Assembly (NCBI RefSeq): GCF_026343335.1
Contig: NZ_JAPELX010000001.1
Coordinates: 2,418,001 to 2,482,000, forward strand
Length of the DNA stretch: 64,000 nt
Direction: 5' to 3'
Source of the DNA: Streptomyces sp. NBC_00078
GTDB lineage: Bacteria; Actinomycetota; Actinomycetes; Streptomycetales; Streptomycetaceae
In this document: positions 18,204 to 26,551 of the stretch, one piece after another
How positions within the stretch are numbered: position 1 is the first letter of the stretch
Layout: every line of letters starts with the position of its first letter
Position numbers and translations under genes: made by a program
The notes under the pieces: model-generated
The model's input: the letters and a program-made list of their open reading frames with translations, nothing else
What the model was told of the DNA's origin: nothing
The model's database searches: none

Positions 18204-18890
18204 TCACTCCGCCCTTGGACGGACCAGCCCGGACTCGTAGGCGGTCACGACGAGTTGGGCCCGGTCGCGGGCACCCAGTTTGGCCATGGCGCGGTTGACG
18301 TGGGTCTTCACGGTGAGCGGGGAGACCTCGAGGCGTTCGGCGATCTCGTCGTTGGAGTGGCCGCCGGCGACCTGGACGAGGACCTCGCGCTCGCGGACGG
18401 TGAGGGCGGCGAGCCGCTCGGCGCGGGCCGGGTCTCGGCCGTCGTCGGAGGCGTCGCCCTGGGCGAGGAAGCGGGCGATCAGGCCCTTGGTGGCGGCCGG
18501 GGAGAGCAGCGCCTCGCCGCCGGCCGCGATGCGGATCGCGCTCAGCAGCTCGTCCGGTTCACTGCCCTTGCCGAGGAAGCCGGAGGCACCGGCGCGCAGG
18601 GACTGCACCACGTAGTCGTCGACCTCGAAGGTCGTCAGGATCACCACGCGGACCTGGGCGAGGGAGGGGTCGGCGCTGATCATGCGGGTGGCCGCGAGAC
18701 CGTCGGTGCCGGGCATCCGGATGTCCATCAGCACCACGTCGGCCCGCTCCTCCTTGGCCAGCCGCACCGCCTCCGCGCCGTCGGACGCCTCACCGACGAC
18801 CTCCATGTCGGGCTCGGAGTCGACGAGTACCCGAAAGGCGCTGCGCAGCAGGGCCTGGTCGTCGGCGAGCAGGACACGGATCGTCGTCAT
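18204..18890 (-). CDS. NarL/LuxR-type response regulator
   Basis: 228-residue two-component regulator. The receiver domain (MTTIRVLLADDQALL, phosphoacceptor in VVLMDIRMPG) is followed by a C-terminal LuxR helix-turn-helix (LTVREREVLVQVAGG... VSPLTVKTHVNRAMAKL). The ATG is at 18888-18890. It lies 28 nt downstream of its partner kinase gene and on the same strand, so they form an operon. Targets are unknown. Confidence 0.95.
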   Translation of the reverse strand: MTTIRVLLADDQALLRSAFRVLVDSEPDMEVVGEASDGAEAVRLAKEERADVVLMDIRMPGTDGLAATRMISADPSLAQVRVVILTTFEVDDYVVQSLRAGASGFLGKGSEPDELLSAIRIAAGGEALLSPAATKGLIARFLAQGDASDDGRDPARAERLAALTVREREVLVQVAGGHSNDEIAERLEVSPLTVKTHVNRAMAKLGARDRAQLVVTAYESGLVRPRAE

Positions 18891-18918
18891 ACGGGGTCCT
18901 CCGCAGGGGGTGGGGGCG

Positions 18919-20142
18919 TCATACGGCTTCTTCCGCGGCGCGGGAGCGGGTCTTGACCGGCAGGATGGCATGGACACGGAAGCCGCCGCCGTAACGGGGG
19001 CCGGTGGTGAGGGTGCCCCGCAGGGCGTTGACCCGCTCGCGCATGCCGAGCAGGCCGTGGCCGCCGCCGCTCGTGAGGTCGTTGTCCTCGCCCGAGCCGT
19101 TGTCGAGGACGGTGATCTCGATGTTGGGGCCGACGCGTACGACGCTGACCTCGGCCTTCGCCTCCGTACCGGCATGCTTCTGCACGTTGGTCAGGGCTTC
19201 CTGGATGACGCGGTAGGCGGCCAGGCCGACGGCGGCGGGAAGGGTGGTGCCCTGGTCGGCGCGGGCGACCTCGACATGCAGGCCGGCGCTGCGGAAGGTG
19301 CCGACGAGTTCGTCGAGGCGCTCCAGGCCGGGCGCCGGTTCGGTGGGGGCCTCGGGGTCGCCGGACTGCCGCAACAGGCCGACCGTGGCGCGGAGTTCGT
19401 TGAGCGCGGAGCGGCTGGCCTCGCGGACGTGGGCGAGGGCCTCCTTGGCCTGGTCGGGCCGCTTGTCCATGACGTGCGCGGCCACACCGGCCTGCACGTT
19501 CACCAGGGCGATGTGGTGGGCGACGACGTCGTGCAGGTCCCGGGCGATACGCAGGCGCTCCTCGGCGACCCGGCGGCGGGCCTCCTCCTCGCGGGTGCGT
19601 TCCGCCCGCTCGGCGCGCTCGCGGATGGCCTGGACCACGGCGCGACGACTGCGGACGGCGTCGCCGGCGGTGGCCCCGATGCCGGTCCAGGCGAAGATGG
19701 CGAGGTTCTCCTGGGCGTACCAGGGCAGGGGGCCGGCCAGCATGGAGGCACCGGTCAGGACGGTCATCGTCAGCAGGCCCAGACGCCAGGTGGTGGGGCG
19801 GTCGGTGGTGGCGGCGACGGTGAAGAGGGCGATGACCGCGGCCATGGCGACGGGGGCCCTGGGATCGCCCACGACGCACTCGACGAGGGCGACGGTGCCG
19901 GTGAGGGCGAGGACCGTCCTCGGGGCGCGGCGCCGGAAGACCAGGGCGAGGGCGCCGAGGGCCATGAGCACGAGGGCGAGGACGTCGGGGGTGCGGATGC
20001 CCCAGGTGGTGTCGTTGCCGCCCCTTGGGTCCACGAAGGAGCCGGCCACCATGCAGACGAGTACGCCGGCCGCCAGGGTCGCGTCCAACGCGAGGGGGTG
20101 CGCCTTCAGCCGGCATCTGGTGCGTTCTAGCGTGCCGCTCAC
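18919..20142 (-). CDS. Sensor histidine kinase of the NarX/DesK class
   Basis: About 407-residue membrane sensor. Several N-terminal helices have little loop, suggesting membrane sensing. A HisKA_3 phosphoacceptor (ARDLHDVVAHH, His near 205) and a HATPase_c domain ending in GHGLLGMRERVNALRG follow. The start is uncertain: GTG at 20142 gives VSGTLERTRCRL but its GGA is too close, and ATG at 20193 adds 17 residues. It pairs with the NarL-type regulator immediately downstream. Confidence 0.9.
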   Translation of the reverse strand: MSGTLERTRCRLKAHPLALDATLAAGVLVCMVAGSFVDPRGGNDTTWGIRTPDVLALVLMALGALALVFRRRAPRTVLALTGTVALVECVVGDPRAPVAMAAVIALFTVAATTDRPTTWRLGLLTMTVLTGASMLAGPLPWYAQENLAIFAWTGIGATAGDAVRSRRAVVQAIRERAERAERTREEEARRRVAEERLRIARDLHDVVAHHIALVNVQAGVAAHVMDKRPDQAKEALAHVREASRSALNELRATVGLLRQSGDPEAPTEPAPGLERLDELVGTFRSAGLHVEVARADQGTTLPAAVGLAAYRVIQEALTNVQKHAGTEAKAEVSVVRVGPNIEITVLDNGSGEDNDLTSGGGHGLLGMRERVNALRGTLTTGPRYGGGFRVHAILPVKTRSRAAEEAV

Positions 20143-20239
20143 TCCTGAACAGTACGGGGCGCCCGACCCGGCCGGAACGGGTGGTGGCCGCACCTTGACG
20201 TGGCCGCGCCCTGGCGCTGCCGCCCCCGGCCCCCGCTTC

Positions 20240-20278
20240 GGCCCTTGAGGGCATCGTCCTCGAACGCCGGACGGGCCG
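20240..20278. repeat. Common Streptomyces intergenic repeat fragment
   Basis: TTGAGGGCATCGTCCTCGAA followed by CGCCGGACGGGCC matches the frequent Streptomyces motif '...tcctcaaacgccggacgggct'. Recognised from memory; non-coding and between genes. Confidence 0.45.
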
Positions 20279-20337
20279 GCACATTGCCGGACCGGCGTCG
20301 AGACGTGCCGTCCGGCGGGCGGAAAACGCCCCGTGAC

Positions 20338-20616
20338 CTACCCGGGGATCAAGCCGTCGTCGCTCAGCAGGTCCCGGACCTCCTCCAAGGTGGCGTCCTC
20401 GGACGGGAGGATCAGTTCCGAAGGCTCCAGGGAGTCGTCGGGCAGGGGGTCGCCCAGCTCGCGGACCTTGGCGAGAAGGGCCTGCAGGGTGCGGCGGAAG
20501 GCGGGGCCGTCGCCGTTCTGCATTTCCTGCAGGAGGACGTCGTCCAGCTTGTTCAGCTCGGTGAGGTGGCCCTCGGCCAGCCTCACCTGCCCCTCCCCCA
20601 TGATCCGTACGATCAT
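20338..20616 (-). CDS. pspAA: PspA-associated protein PspAA
   Basis: 92-residue protein beginning MIVRIMGEGQVRLAEGHL and ending in an acidic helix (EDATLEEVRDLLSDDGLIPG), the form of the actinobacterial PspAA domain. It lies 23 nt downstream of pspA on the same strand, the standard pairing, and is expected to act with PspA on membrane stress. The symbol is by family and context. Confidence 0.85.
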   Translation of the reverse strand: MIVRIMGEGQVRLAEGHLTELNKLDDVLLQEMQNGDGPAFRRTLQALLAKVRELGDPLPDDSLEPSELILPSEDATLEEVRDLLSDDGLIPG

Positions 20617-20639
20617 GTCGCCCTCCTCGGCGTGGGCCG

Positions 20640-21434
20640 CTACTGCTTGTCGAAGCGCGGAGTGTCCTTCGGCTGCTGCTGGGACTGCGAGCCGCCCGCG
20701 CCGCCCTCGATCGCCTGGGGGGACGAGGAGCCGCCGGCCAGTTCGGCCTTCATGCGCTGCAGTTCCAGCTCTACATCCGTACCACCGGAGATCCGGTCCA
20801 GCTCGGCCTGGATCTCGTCCTTGTGCATGCCGGACTGGTCGTCGAGGGCGCCCGAGGCGAGCAGTTCGTCGATGGCGCCTGCCCGGGCCTGCAGCTGCGC
20901 CGTCTTGTCCTCGGCGCGCTGGATCGCCAGGCCCACGTCGCCCATTTCCTCCGAGATGCCGGAGAAGGCCTCGCCGATCCGGGTCTGGGCCTGGGCGGCG
21001 GTGTACGTGGCCTTGATCGTCTCCTTCTTCGTACGGAAGGCGTCGACCTTGGCCTGGAGCCGCTGGGCCGCCAGAGTGAGTTTCTCCTCCTCGCCCTGCA
21101 GCGTCGCGTGCTGTGTCTCCAGGTCGGTGACCTGCTGCTGGAGCGCGGCACGACGCGAGAGCGCCTCGCGGGCCAGGTCCTCACGGCCCAGCGCGAGCGC
21201 CTTGCGGCCCTGGTCCTCCAGCTTCGTCGACTGCGACTGCAGCTGGTTGAGCTGGAGCTCCAGGCGCTTGCGCGACGTGGCCACGTCGGCCACACCACGC
21301 CGCACCTTCTGCAGTAGCTCCAACTGCTTCTGGTACGAGTAATCGAGGGTTTCGCGCGGGTCCTCGGCCCGGTCAAGGGCCTTGTTCGCCTTCGCGCGGA
21401 AGATCATCCCCATACGCTTCATGACACCGCTCAT
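20640..21434 (-). CDS. pspA: Phage shock protein A / Vipp1-family membrane protein
   Basis: 264-residue ESCRT-III-like, almost wholly helical coiled coil that binds stressed membranes. The N-terminal amphipathic helix (MKRMGMIFRAKANKALDRAE) and DPRETLDYSYQKQLELLQKV segment are typical. The C-terminal 40 residues are a Gly/Ser/Gln-rich tail. ATG at 21432-21434 is chosen (MSGVMKRMGM); longer frames upstream are not conserved in type. HtpX and PspAB-like genes appear again at the right edge of the window. Confidence 0.93.
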   Translation of the reverse strand: MSGVMKRMGMIFRAKANKALDRAEDPRETLDYSYQKQLELLQKVRRGVADVATSRKRLELQLNQLQSQSTKLEDQGRKALALGREDLAREALSRRAALQQQVTDLETQHATLQGEEEKLTLAAQRLQAKVDAFRTKKETIKATYTAAQAQTRIGEAFSGISEEMGDVGLAIQRAEDKTAQLQARAGAIDELLASGALDDQSGMHKDEIQAELDRISGGTDVELELQRMKAELAGGSSSPQAIEGGAGGSQSQQQPKDTPRFDKQ

Positions 21435-21724
21435 GGGCTTCGCGCGCCCCCTTCTGACGTCCAGCTCTGCGACAGGACCCACAGTACGGGCCCTGCATCC
21501 ATTGACGCACTGTTCGGGGACGGATGCGCTCATCCCCAAGGACGACTGCCACCGCTCCCGCTCCGGCGTAGGGAGTAGGTGTCCCCCCAAGGAAACCCCT
21601 GACGGACACCGGGGCCGGAAGCAGGCGCAACGTCCCCTCTGTCCCTTACATGACGACTGGTGTTGCCGGATCGTTCCCCGCGGGGCTGGGGTCCAACCCC
21701 GGGCACCCCGTACCCTTGGGTTTT

Positions 21725-22324
21725 GTGTTCCGTAGCCGTGCCAAGGAAGAGAAGGCCGCAGGCGCCGACAAGGCGTCGCTGACCGACTCCAAGCAGCCCC
21801 GTGACCCTCAGGCCAAGAAGGGAAGGCCCACGCCCAAGCGCAGTGCGGCCCAGTCCCAGCGCCGCAGCGTCGCCAACACCTCGATGACGCGCAAGGACGC
21901 CTCCAAGCGCCAGCGCGACGAGCGGCGTGCCGCGATGGACCGGCAGCGCCAGGCGCTGGCCGGCGGCGACGAGCGTTATCTGCCCGCCCGCGACAAGGGG
22001 CCGGTGCGGAAGTTCGCCCGTGACTGGATCGACTCCCGTTTCAACGTCGCGGAGTTCTTCCTGCCGATGGCCGTGGTCATCCTCGTGCTGAGCATGGTGC
22101 GGGTGGGTTCGCTGCAGAGCATCGCGCTGCTGCTGTGGCTCGTGGTGATCGTGCTCATCGTGCTCGACGCGATCGTCAGCGCCTTCCGGCTGAGGAAGCA
22201 GCTCGCCGAGCGCTTCCCGGACCAGAACACCAAGGGCGCCACCCGATACGCCCTGATGCGCTCCCTCCAGATGCGTAGACTCCGGCTGCCGAAGCCGCAG
22301 GTCAAGCGCGGAGAGCGGCCCTGA
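21725..22324 (+). CDS. DUF3043 membrane protein
   Basis: 199-residue protein beginning VFRSRAKEEKAAG. A highly charged, basic N-terminal third (including RSVANTSMTRKDASKRQRDE) precedes two transmembrane helices (about 112-130 and 137-157) and a basic C-terminus. This is the DUF3043 pattern common in actinobacteria, function unknown. The GTG at 21725 is preferred; an in-frame Met at 21650 would add an implausible segment. The stop overlaps the next gene's proposed CTG start. Confidence 0.85.
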   Translation: MFRSRAKEEKAAGADKASLTDSKQPRDPQAKKGRPTPKRSAAQSQRRSVANTSMTRKDASKRQRDERRAAMDRQRQALAGGDERYLPARDKGPVRKFARDWIDSRFNVAEFFLPMAVVILVLSMVRVGSLQSIALLLWLVVIVLIVLDAIVSAFRLRKQLAERFPDQNTKGATRYALMRSLQMRRLRLPKPQVKRGERP

Positions 22325-23109
22325 GCGCTACGTCGTTCTCCGGGGGCGCGGCGGATGCCTGGCTCAACACGCTGGGCGGTCTGCGCGATGTCGTACGTCA
22401 GGAGCTGGTGGCCCGGCAGCTCGACGAGCAGATAGCGGGACGTTTCCCGGTGGGGCAGCGGCTTCGGGTGCTCGACGTGGGCATGGGCCAGGGCACTCAG
22501 GCGCTGCGTCTGGCCCGGGCCGGGCATCAGGTGACCGGGCTCGAACAGGACTCCACGATGGTCGCCGCCGCGCGCGAGGCCCTCTCCGAGGAGCCCGAGG
22601 GCATCCGGGAGCGGGTGCGGATCATCGAGGGCGACGGCCGCGACACCGGCGTGCACTTCCTGCCGGGCAGCTTCGACGTGGTCCTGTGCCACGGGGTCCT
22701 GATGTACGTCGAGGAGCCTGATCCGCTGCTGGCCGGACTGGCCAGGATGCTCGCCCACGGCGGACTGCTGTCGCTGCTCGTGCGCAACGCCGACGCGCTG
22801 GCGATGCGCCCGGGGCTGTCCGGGGACTGGGCGTCCGCGCTGAGCGCCTTCGACACGGTGTCGTACACCAACCGGCTGGGCCTGGACGTCCGGGCCGACC
22901 GGCTGGGGACGCTGACCGCGACGCTGGCCGGGATCGGCGCGCCGCTGCACGCCTGGTACGGGGTGCGGGTGTTCACGGACACCGCGGCCGACGGGGCGGA
23001 GATCCCGGCGGACGCGCAGACCCTGCTGGCGGCCGAGGAGCGGGCGGGGCGGACGGATCCGTACCGCGGGGTGGCGGCACTGCTGCACCTGTGCGGGGTA
23101 CGCGGCTGA
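22321..23109 (+). CDS. Class I SAM-dependent methyltransferase, probable CTG start
   Basis: 262-residue methyltransferase. LRVLDVGMGQGTQALRLA is the SAM-binding motif I, and SFDVVLCHGVLMYVEEPDPL is motif IV. The first canonical start in frame is GTG at 22408, but strongly GC3-biased codons continue 29 triplets upstream (SATSFSGGAADAWLNTLGG) to a CTG at 22321. That CTG has GGAGAG 5 nt before it and forms a CTGA overlap with the upstream stop. I therefore infer a CTG start. The substrate is unknown. Confidence 0.85.
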   Translation: MSATSFSGGAADAWLNTLGGLRDVVRQELVARQLDEQIAGRFPVGQRLRVLDVGMGQGTQALRLARAGHQVTGLEQDSTMVAAAREALSEEPEGIRERVRIIEGDGRDTGVHFLPGSFDVVLCHGVLMYVEEPDPLLAGLARMLAHGGLLSLLVRNADALAMRPGLSGDWASALSAFDTVSYTNRLGLDVRADRLGTLTATLAGIGAPLHAWYGVRVFTDTAADGAEIPADAQTLLAAEERAGRTDPYRGVAALLHLCGVRG

Positions 23110-23166
23110 GCCCCATTCGGGCGTGCACCACAAGCCGGGGATTCACTCCGAAGTGAGACTCGGGGC

Positions 23167-24246
23167 ATGGACGTCTCCCGCACCCGTGCCCTACGGCTGC
23201 TCGCCTCTGCCGCCGCTCTCTGCTGCTCTGTCGCGTTCGTCTCGGCCTGCTCCGACTCCGGTTCCCGGGACGGGGCGGAGAAGTCGACCGCGCAGGCAGC
23301 ACAGGCCGCCGTCCCCATGACGACCAGCGATCTGCAGAGCGACTACCAGAAGGTGATCAAGGACGTACTGCCGTCGGTCGTGCAGATCCAGGCGGGCAAC
23401 GATCTGGGGTCGGGGATCGTGTACGACGACCAGGGGCACATCGTCACCAACGCGCATGTCGTCGGCGGTGAGAAGACGTTCCAGGTGACGACCGCCAACA
23501 GCGAGGACGTGCACACGGCCAAGCTGGTCTACTCGTACCCGGACCAGGACCTCGCCGTCATCAAGCTGGACGAGGCGCCCGGCGGGCTCCAGGCGGCGAC
23601 CTTCGCGGACTCCTCGAAGGTCGCGGTCGGGCAGATCGTGCTGGCGATGGGCTCGCCGCTCGGGCTGTCGTCCAGCGTGACGCAGGGCATCGTGTCGGCG
23701 ACCGGACGGACCGTCACCGAGGGCAGCTCGGGCGGCGGCACGGGCGCGACGATCGGGAACATGGTGCAGACGTCCGCGGCCATCAACCCCGGCAACAGCG
23801 GCGGCGCCCTCGTCAACCTCGACGGGCAGGTCATCGGCATTCCGACGCTCGCCGCCACCGACCCCGATCTCGGGGGCAGCGCGGCGCCCGGGATCGGGTT
23901 CGCGATCCCCTCATCGATGGTGAGGACGATCGCCGACCAGATCATCAAGGACGGCAAGGTCACCGACTCGGGCCGGGCGGCGCTGAACATCACGGGACGT
24001 ACGGTCGTCGACAGCCGGTACCAGGCCGCCGGGGTCGCCGTCGTCGAGGTGAAGAGCGGCGGGGCGGCCGACAAGGCCGGCATCCAGGCCGGGGACATCA
24101 TCACCAGGCTGGGCGACACGGGCATCACCACGATCACGTCCCTGTCCGAGGCGCTGGCGGCGGACCAGCCGGGCGAGAAGACGTCGGTGACGTTCACCCG
24201 GAACGGGAGTGAGAAGAAGACCGAGGTGACGCTGGGCGAGCAGTGA
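23167..24246 (+). CDS. S1C (HtrA/DegP-like) lipoprotein protease with PDZ domain
   Basis: 359-residue exported serine protease. A signal peptide ends in the lipobox VSAC. The trypsin-like domain has the triad His97 (TNAHVVGG), Asp128 (DQDLAVIKL) and Ser211 (NPGNSGGALV). A PDZ domain (about 270-355, including KAGIQAGDIITRLGD) follows. It probably degrades or senses misfolded extracytoplasmic proteins. It is followed by a strong hairpin terminator. Confidence 0.93.
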   Translation: MDVSRTRALRLLASAAALCCSVAFVSACSDSGSRDGAEKSTAQAAQAAVPMTTSDLQSDYQKVIKDVLPSVVQIQAGNDLGSGIVYDDQGHIVTNAHVVGGEKTFQVTTANSEDVHTAKLVYSYPDQDLAVIKLDEAPGGLQAATFADSSKVAVGQIVLAMGSPLGLSSSVTQGIVSATGRTVTEGSSGGGTGATIGNMVQTSAAINPGNSGGALVNLDGQVIGIPTLAATDPDLGGSAAPGIGFAIPSSMVRTIADQIIKDGKVTDSGRAALNITGRTVVDSRYQAAGVAVVEVKSGGAADKAGIQAGDIITRLGDTGITTITSLSEALAADQPGEKTSVTFTRNGSEKKTEVTLGEQ

Positions 24247-24248
24247 GC

Positions 24249-24281
24249 GGAGGGGGCGGCCGGGTCGCGGCCGCCCCCTCC
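24249..24281 (+). terminator. Hairpin terminator after the S1C protease
   Basis: GGAGGGGGCGGCC / GGCCGCCCCCTCC form a perfect 13-bp stem with a 7-nt loop, starting 3 nt after the stop. The downstream gene is convergent, so it can act on both transcripts. Confidence 0.85.
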
Positions 24282-24299
24282 GCCCGGGGCTTCGCCCGC

Positions 24300-24512
24300 C
24301 TACGCGTCCTCGGCGTGCAGGCTCATCGGCCCGTAGATCTCCGTGGAGTCCTCGAACAGACGCGCCTGGTCGGCGCCGCCTTCCTGGAGCGGCTTCCAGT
24401 ACTCCCCGATCCAGGACTCGGCGTCCCCCTGCGTGGTGAACTCCTCGGGCTGCACGGCGGGCTGGACCTCCGCCCCGTCGGCCTTCTCGAACCGCCACGT
24501 CCATGACGCCAT
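24300..24512 (-). CDS. Small conserved hypothetical protein
   Basis: 70-residue acidic protein, MASWTWRFEKADGAEV to MSLHAEDA, rich in Trp and Glu, with no signal or membrane segment. It has good GC3 bias and its own ATG with a GGAGG-containing leader (GAGGAGGCGTAC) close upstream. I recall similar short proteins in streptomycetes without known function. It stands alone between convergent and divergent neighbours. Confidence 0.75.
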   Translation of the reverse strand: MASWTWRFEKADGAEVQPAVQPEEFTTQGDAESWIGEYWKPLQEGGADQARLFEDSTEIYGPMSLHAEDA

Positions 24513-24689
24513 GTACGCCTCCTCGCTCCGCTGGTTAGGCCGTGATCAACCTACGGTAGTCGGTCGCGTGCGGGTCGTCGTCGGCTCGTCGCGCCCACAC
24601 TGCGGTAGCCGCATATCCCATACGGCCCCGCGCCCCTTAAGGGCGCCTCCGTGACGCGGGACCGGACGCAACCGGCGAAAATCAATTCC

Positions 24690-25892
24690 GTGGAAGTGAC
24701 TCTGCTCGGCACCGGTGCCCCCGCGGGCCTGCCCCGCCCCGACTGTCCCTGTGCCGCCTGTGCGGTCGCGCTCGGCGCCGACGCGCGGGCGGCGACCGCC
24801 GTGCTCGTGGACGGGACCCTGCTGCTCGACCTGACCCCGGGCGCGGCGTTCGCGGCCGCGCGGGCCGGGCAGTCGCTGGGCGGCGTACGGCAGGTGCTGC
24901 TGTCGCATCCGCACGACGGGCCGGCCGTCGAGGTGCCCGCGGGTCTGCCGCAGCCCGGGCGGGTGCCCGACGGGCGGGAGTTGGCGCTGCTGACGGGACA
25001 TCGGGTGCGGGCGGTGGCGATGGACGCGCCGGGCACCGGCTACGCGGTGACCGGGCCCACCGGGCAGCGGCTGCTGTATCTGCCGCCCGGGGGCGCACCG
25101 GCCGGGCTGGAGAACGGGTCCGCGGAGTCGTACGACATGGTGCTCGCCGATGTCGTGGGGCGGCCGGACGCGCTGGCGAAGCTGCGGGCGGTGGGGGCGC
25201 TGGGGCCCACCACCGACGTCGTCGCCGTGCACCTCGACCATGACGTGCCGCCCGGTGCCGAGTTGCGGCGGCGGCTCGCCGCGGCGGGCGCGCGGGCCGT
25301 GCCGGACGGCACGACGCTGACCGTCGGGGTCTACGAGAACGTGCCCGATGTGCCGCGGCGGACGCTGGTGCTGGGCGGCGCCCGGTCCGGGAAGTCGGTG
25401 GAGGCCGAGCGGCGCCTGGAGGCCTTTCCCGAGGTGCTGTACGTGGCGACGGGCGGCTCCCGCAGCGGGGACACGGAATGGGCCTCGCGGGTCGCCGTCC
25501 ACCGGGAGCGCCGGCCCGGGTCCTGGCGGACCGCCGAGACCTGCGACCTGGTGCCGATGCTCCAGGACGACGGACCGCCGCTGCTCGTCGACTGTCTGTC
25601 CCTGTGGCTGACGGACGCGATGGACTCCGCCGGGGCGTGGGACGACGCGGTGTGGGCGGACGGCGGTGAGCGCGCGCTGCGCGAGCGGGTGCGGGAGCTG
25701 ACGGCGGCGGTGCGGGCGACCCGGCGGACCGTGGTCGCCGTGTCGAACGAGGTGGGGTCGGGGATCGTCCCGGCCACCGCGTCGGGGCGGCGGTACCGGG
25801 ACGAGCTCGGGCGGCTGAACGCGGCGTTCGCCGGAGAGTGCGAACAGGTGGTGCTCGTGGTGGCGGGACAGGCCCTGGTGCTACGCGGCTGA
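24690..25892 (+). CDS. cobU: Metallo-beta-lactamase-like domain fused to adenosylcobinamide kinase (CobU)
   Basis: 400-residue fusion. Residues 1-220 resemble the metallo-beta-lactamase/PhnP fold (VEVTLLGTGAPAGLPRPDC, CPCAAC), but the metal motif is reduced to LLSHPHDG. Residues 228-400 are CobU/CobP, with P-loop VLGGARSGKS, DCLSLWLTDA and NEVGSGIVPATASGRRYRD. CobU phosphorylates adenosylcobinamide and transfers GMP in late cobalamin assembly. GTG at 24690 gives the normal N-terminus. The gene works with cobT and cobS nearby. No cobalamin riboswitch is visible upstream. It overlaps the next, convergent gene by 12 nt. Confidence 0.9.
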   Translation: MEVTLLGTGAPAGLPRPDCPCAACAVALGADARAATAVLVDGTLLLDLTPGAAFAAARAGQSLGGVRQVLLSHPHDGPAVEVPAGLPQPGRVPDGRELALLTGHRVRAVAMDAPGTGYAVTGPTGQRLLYLPPGGAPAGLENGSAESYDMVLADVVGRPDALAKLRAVGALGPTTDVVAVHLDHDVPPGAELRRRLAAAGARAVPDGTTLTVGVYENVPDVPRRTLVLGGARSGKSVEAERRLEAFPEVLYVATGGSRSGDTEWASRVAVHRERRPGSWRTAETCDLVPMLQDDGPPLLVDCLSLWLTDAMDSAGAWDDAVWADGGERALRERVRELTAAVRATRRTVVAVSNEVGSGIVPATASGRRYRDELGRLNAAFAGECEQVVLVVAGQALVLRG

Positions 25893-26414
25893 CGCCGTTC
25901 GGCGGGCGATGATCCGGCATGTGTACGGGAGCCGGTCCAGGACGTGACGGCTCGTCGCCACGATCGTGCAGCCCTGGGACTCGAGTTGCGCGCGCAGGCC
26001 ATGGGCCTCGGGAGGGGCCGCCTCCACAAGGAGCAGGCCGCCGGGGCGCAGCAGGGTGAGGGCGGCGTGGAGCTCGGCGGCCGGGTCCGGGGCGGGTGAG
26101 CGGCGCTCCAGGAGCGTGACGACGTCGTAGCGGGCACGCAGGATCGTCGTGATGTGAGGATCCGTCACATGCCCCGCGTACGCCTCCTCGACCCGCTCGG
26201 CGTGACGGGCGTACGCCACGCGCGGGGTGGGGTCGAGGCCGTCGATGGAGGTGTAGGGGAAGAGTTGTCGCGCTGTCTCGGGGAAGTGGGCGTCGCCCGT
26301 GCCCACGTCCAGCCAGCTCTCCGGTTCGGGCAGCAGCCGCCAGATCGCCCGGGCCGTCGAACGGTGGCGTCTTTGCCGGTCGAGGACACTGACGCGGGTG
26401 CGCAGGCTGTTCAT
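25881..26414 (-). CDS. SAM-dependent methyltransferase
   Basis: 177-residue class I methyltransferase. SWLDVGTGDAHFP is motif I, GLDPTPRVAYARHAERVEE follows as the second strand, and LLRPGGLLLVEAAPP marks the later strand. ATG at 26412-26414 begins MNSLRTRVSVLDRQRRH; frames upstream run into the divergent promoter region of cobT. It is shorter than most methyltransferases but has the full core. The substrate is unknown. The stop overlaps cobU by 12 nt on the opposite strand. Confidence 0.85.
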   Translation of the reverse strand: MNSLRTRVSVLDRQRRHRSTARAIWRLLPEPESWLDVGTGDAHFPETARQLFPYTSIDGLDPTPRVAYARHAERVEEAYAGHVTDPHITTILRARYDVVTLLERRSPAPDPAAELHAALTLLRPGGLLLVEAAPPEAHGLRAQLESQGCTIVATSRHVLDRLPYTCRIIARRTASAA

Positions 26415-26551
26415 GGCGGCTCCCGAAGACGTACGACAATCCGCTGCAAAACGGAACGTATGGGATCCAGATCTTGGGAGCAACGACGTCACGCGCGCGT
26501 GGTGCCCATGTGGCGCTGTCACGTTCGATCGGTGGCGGTACTGTTCGGCGA

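Noticed and set aside
24513..24689. Cobalamin riboswitch before cobU
   Set aside because: I looked for the B12-box and the expected long structured leader before cobU, cobT and cobS and saw neither; the leaders are too short.
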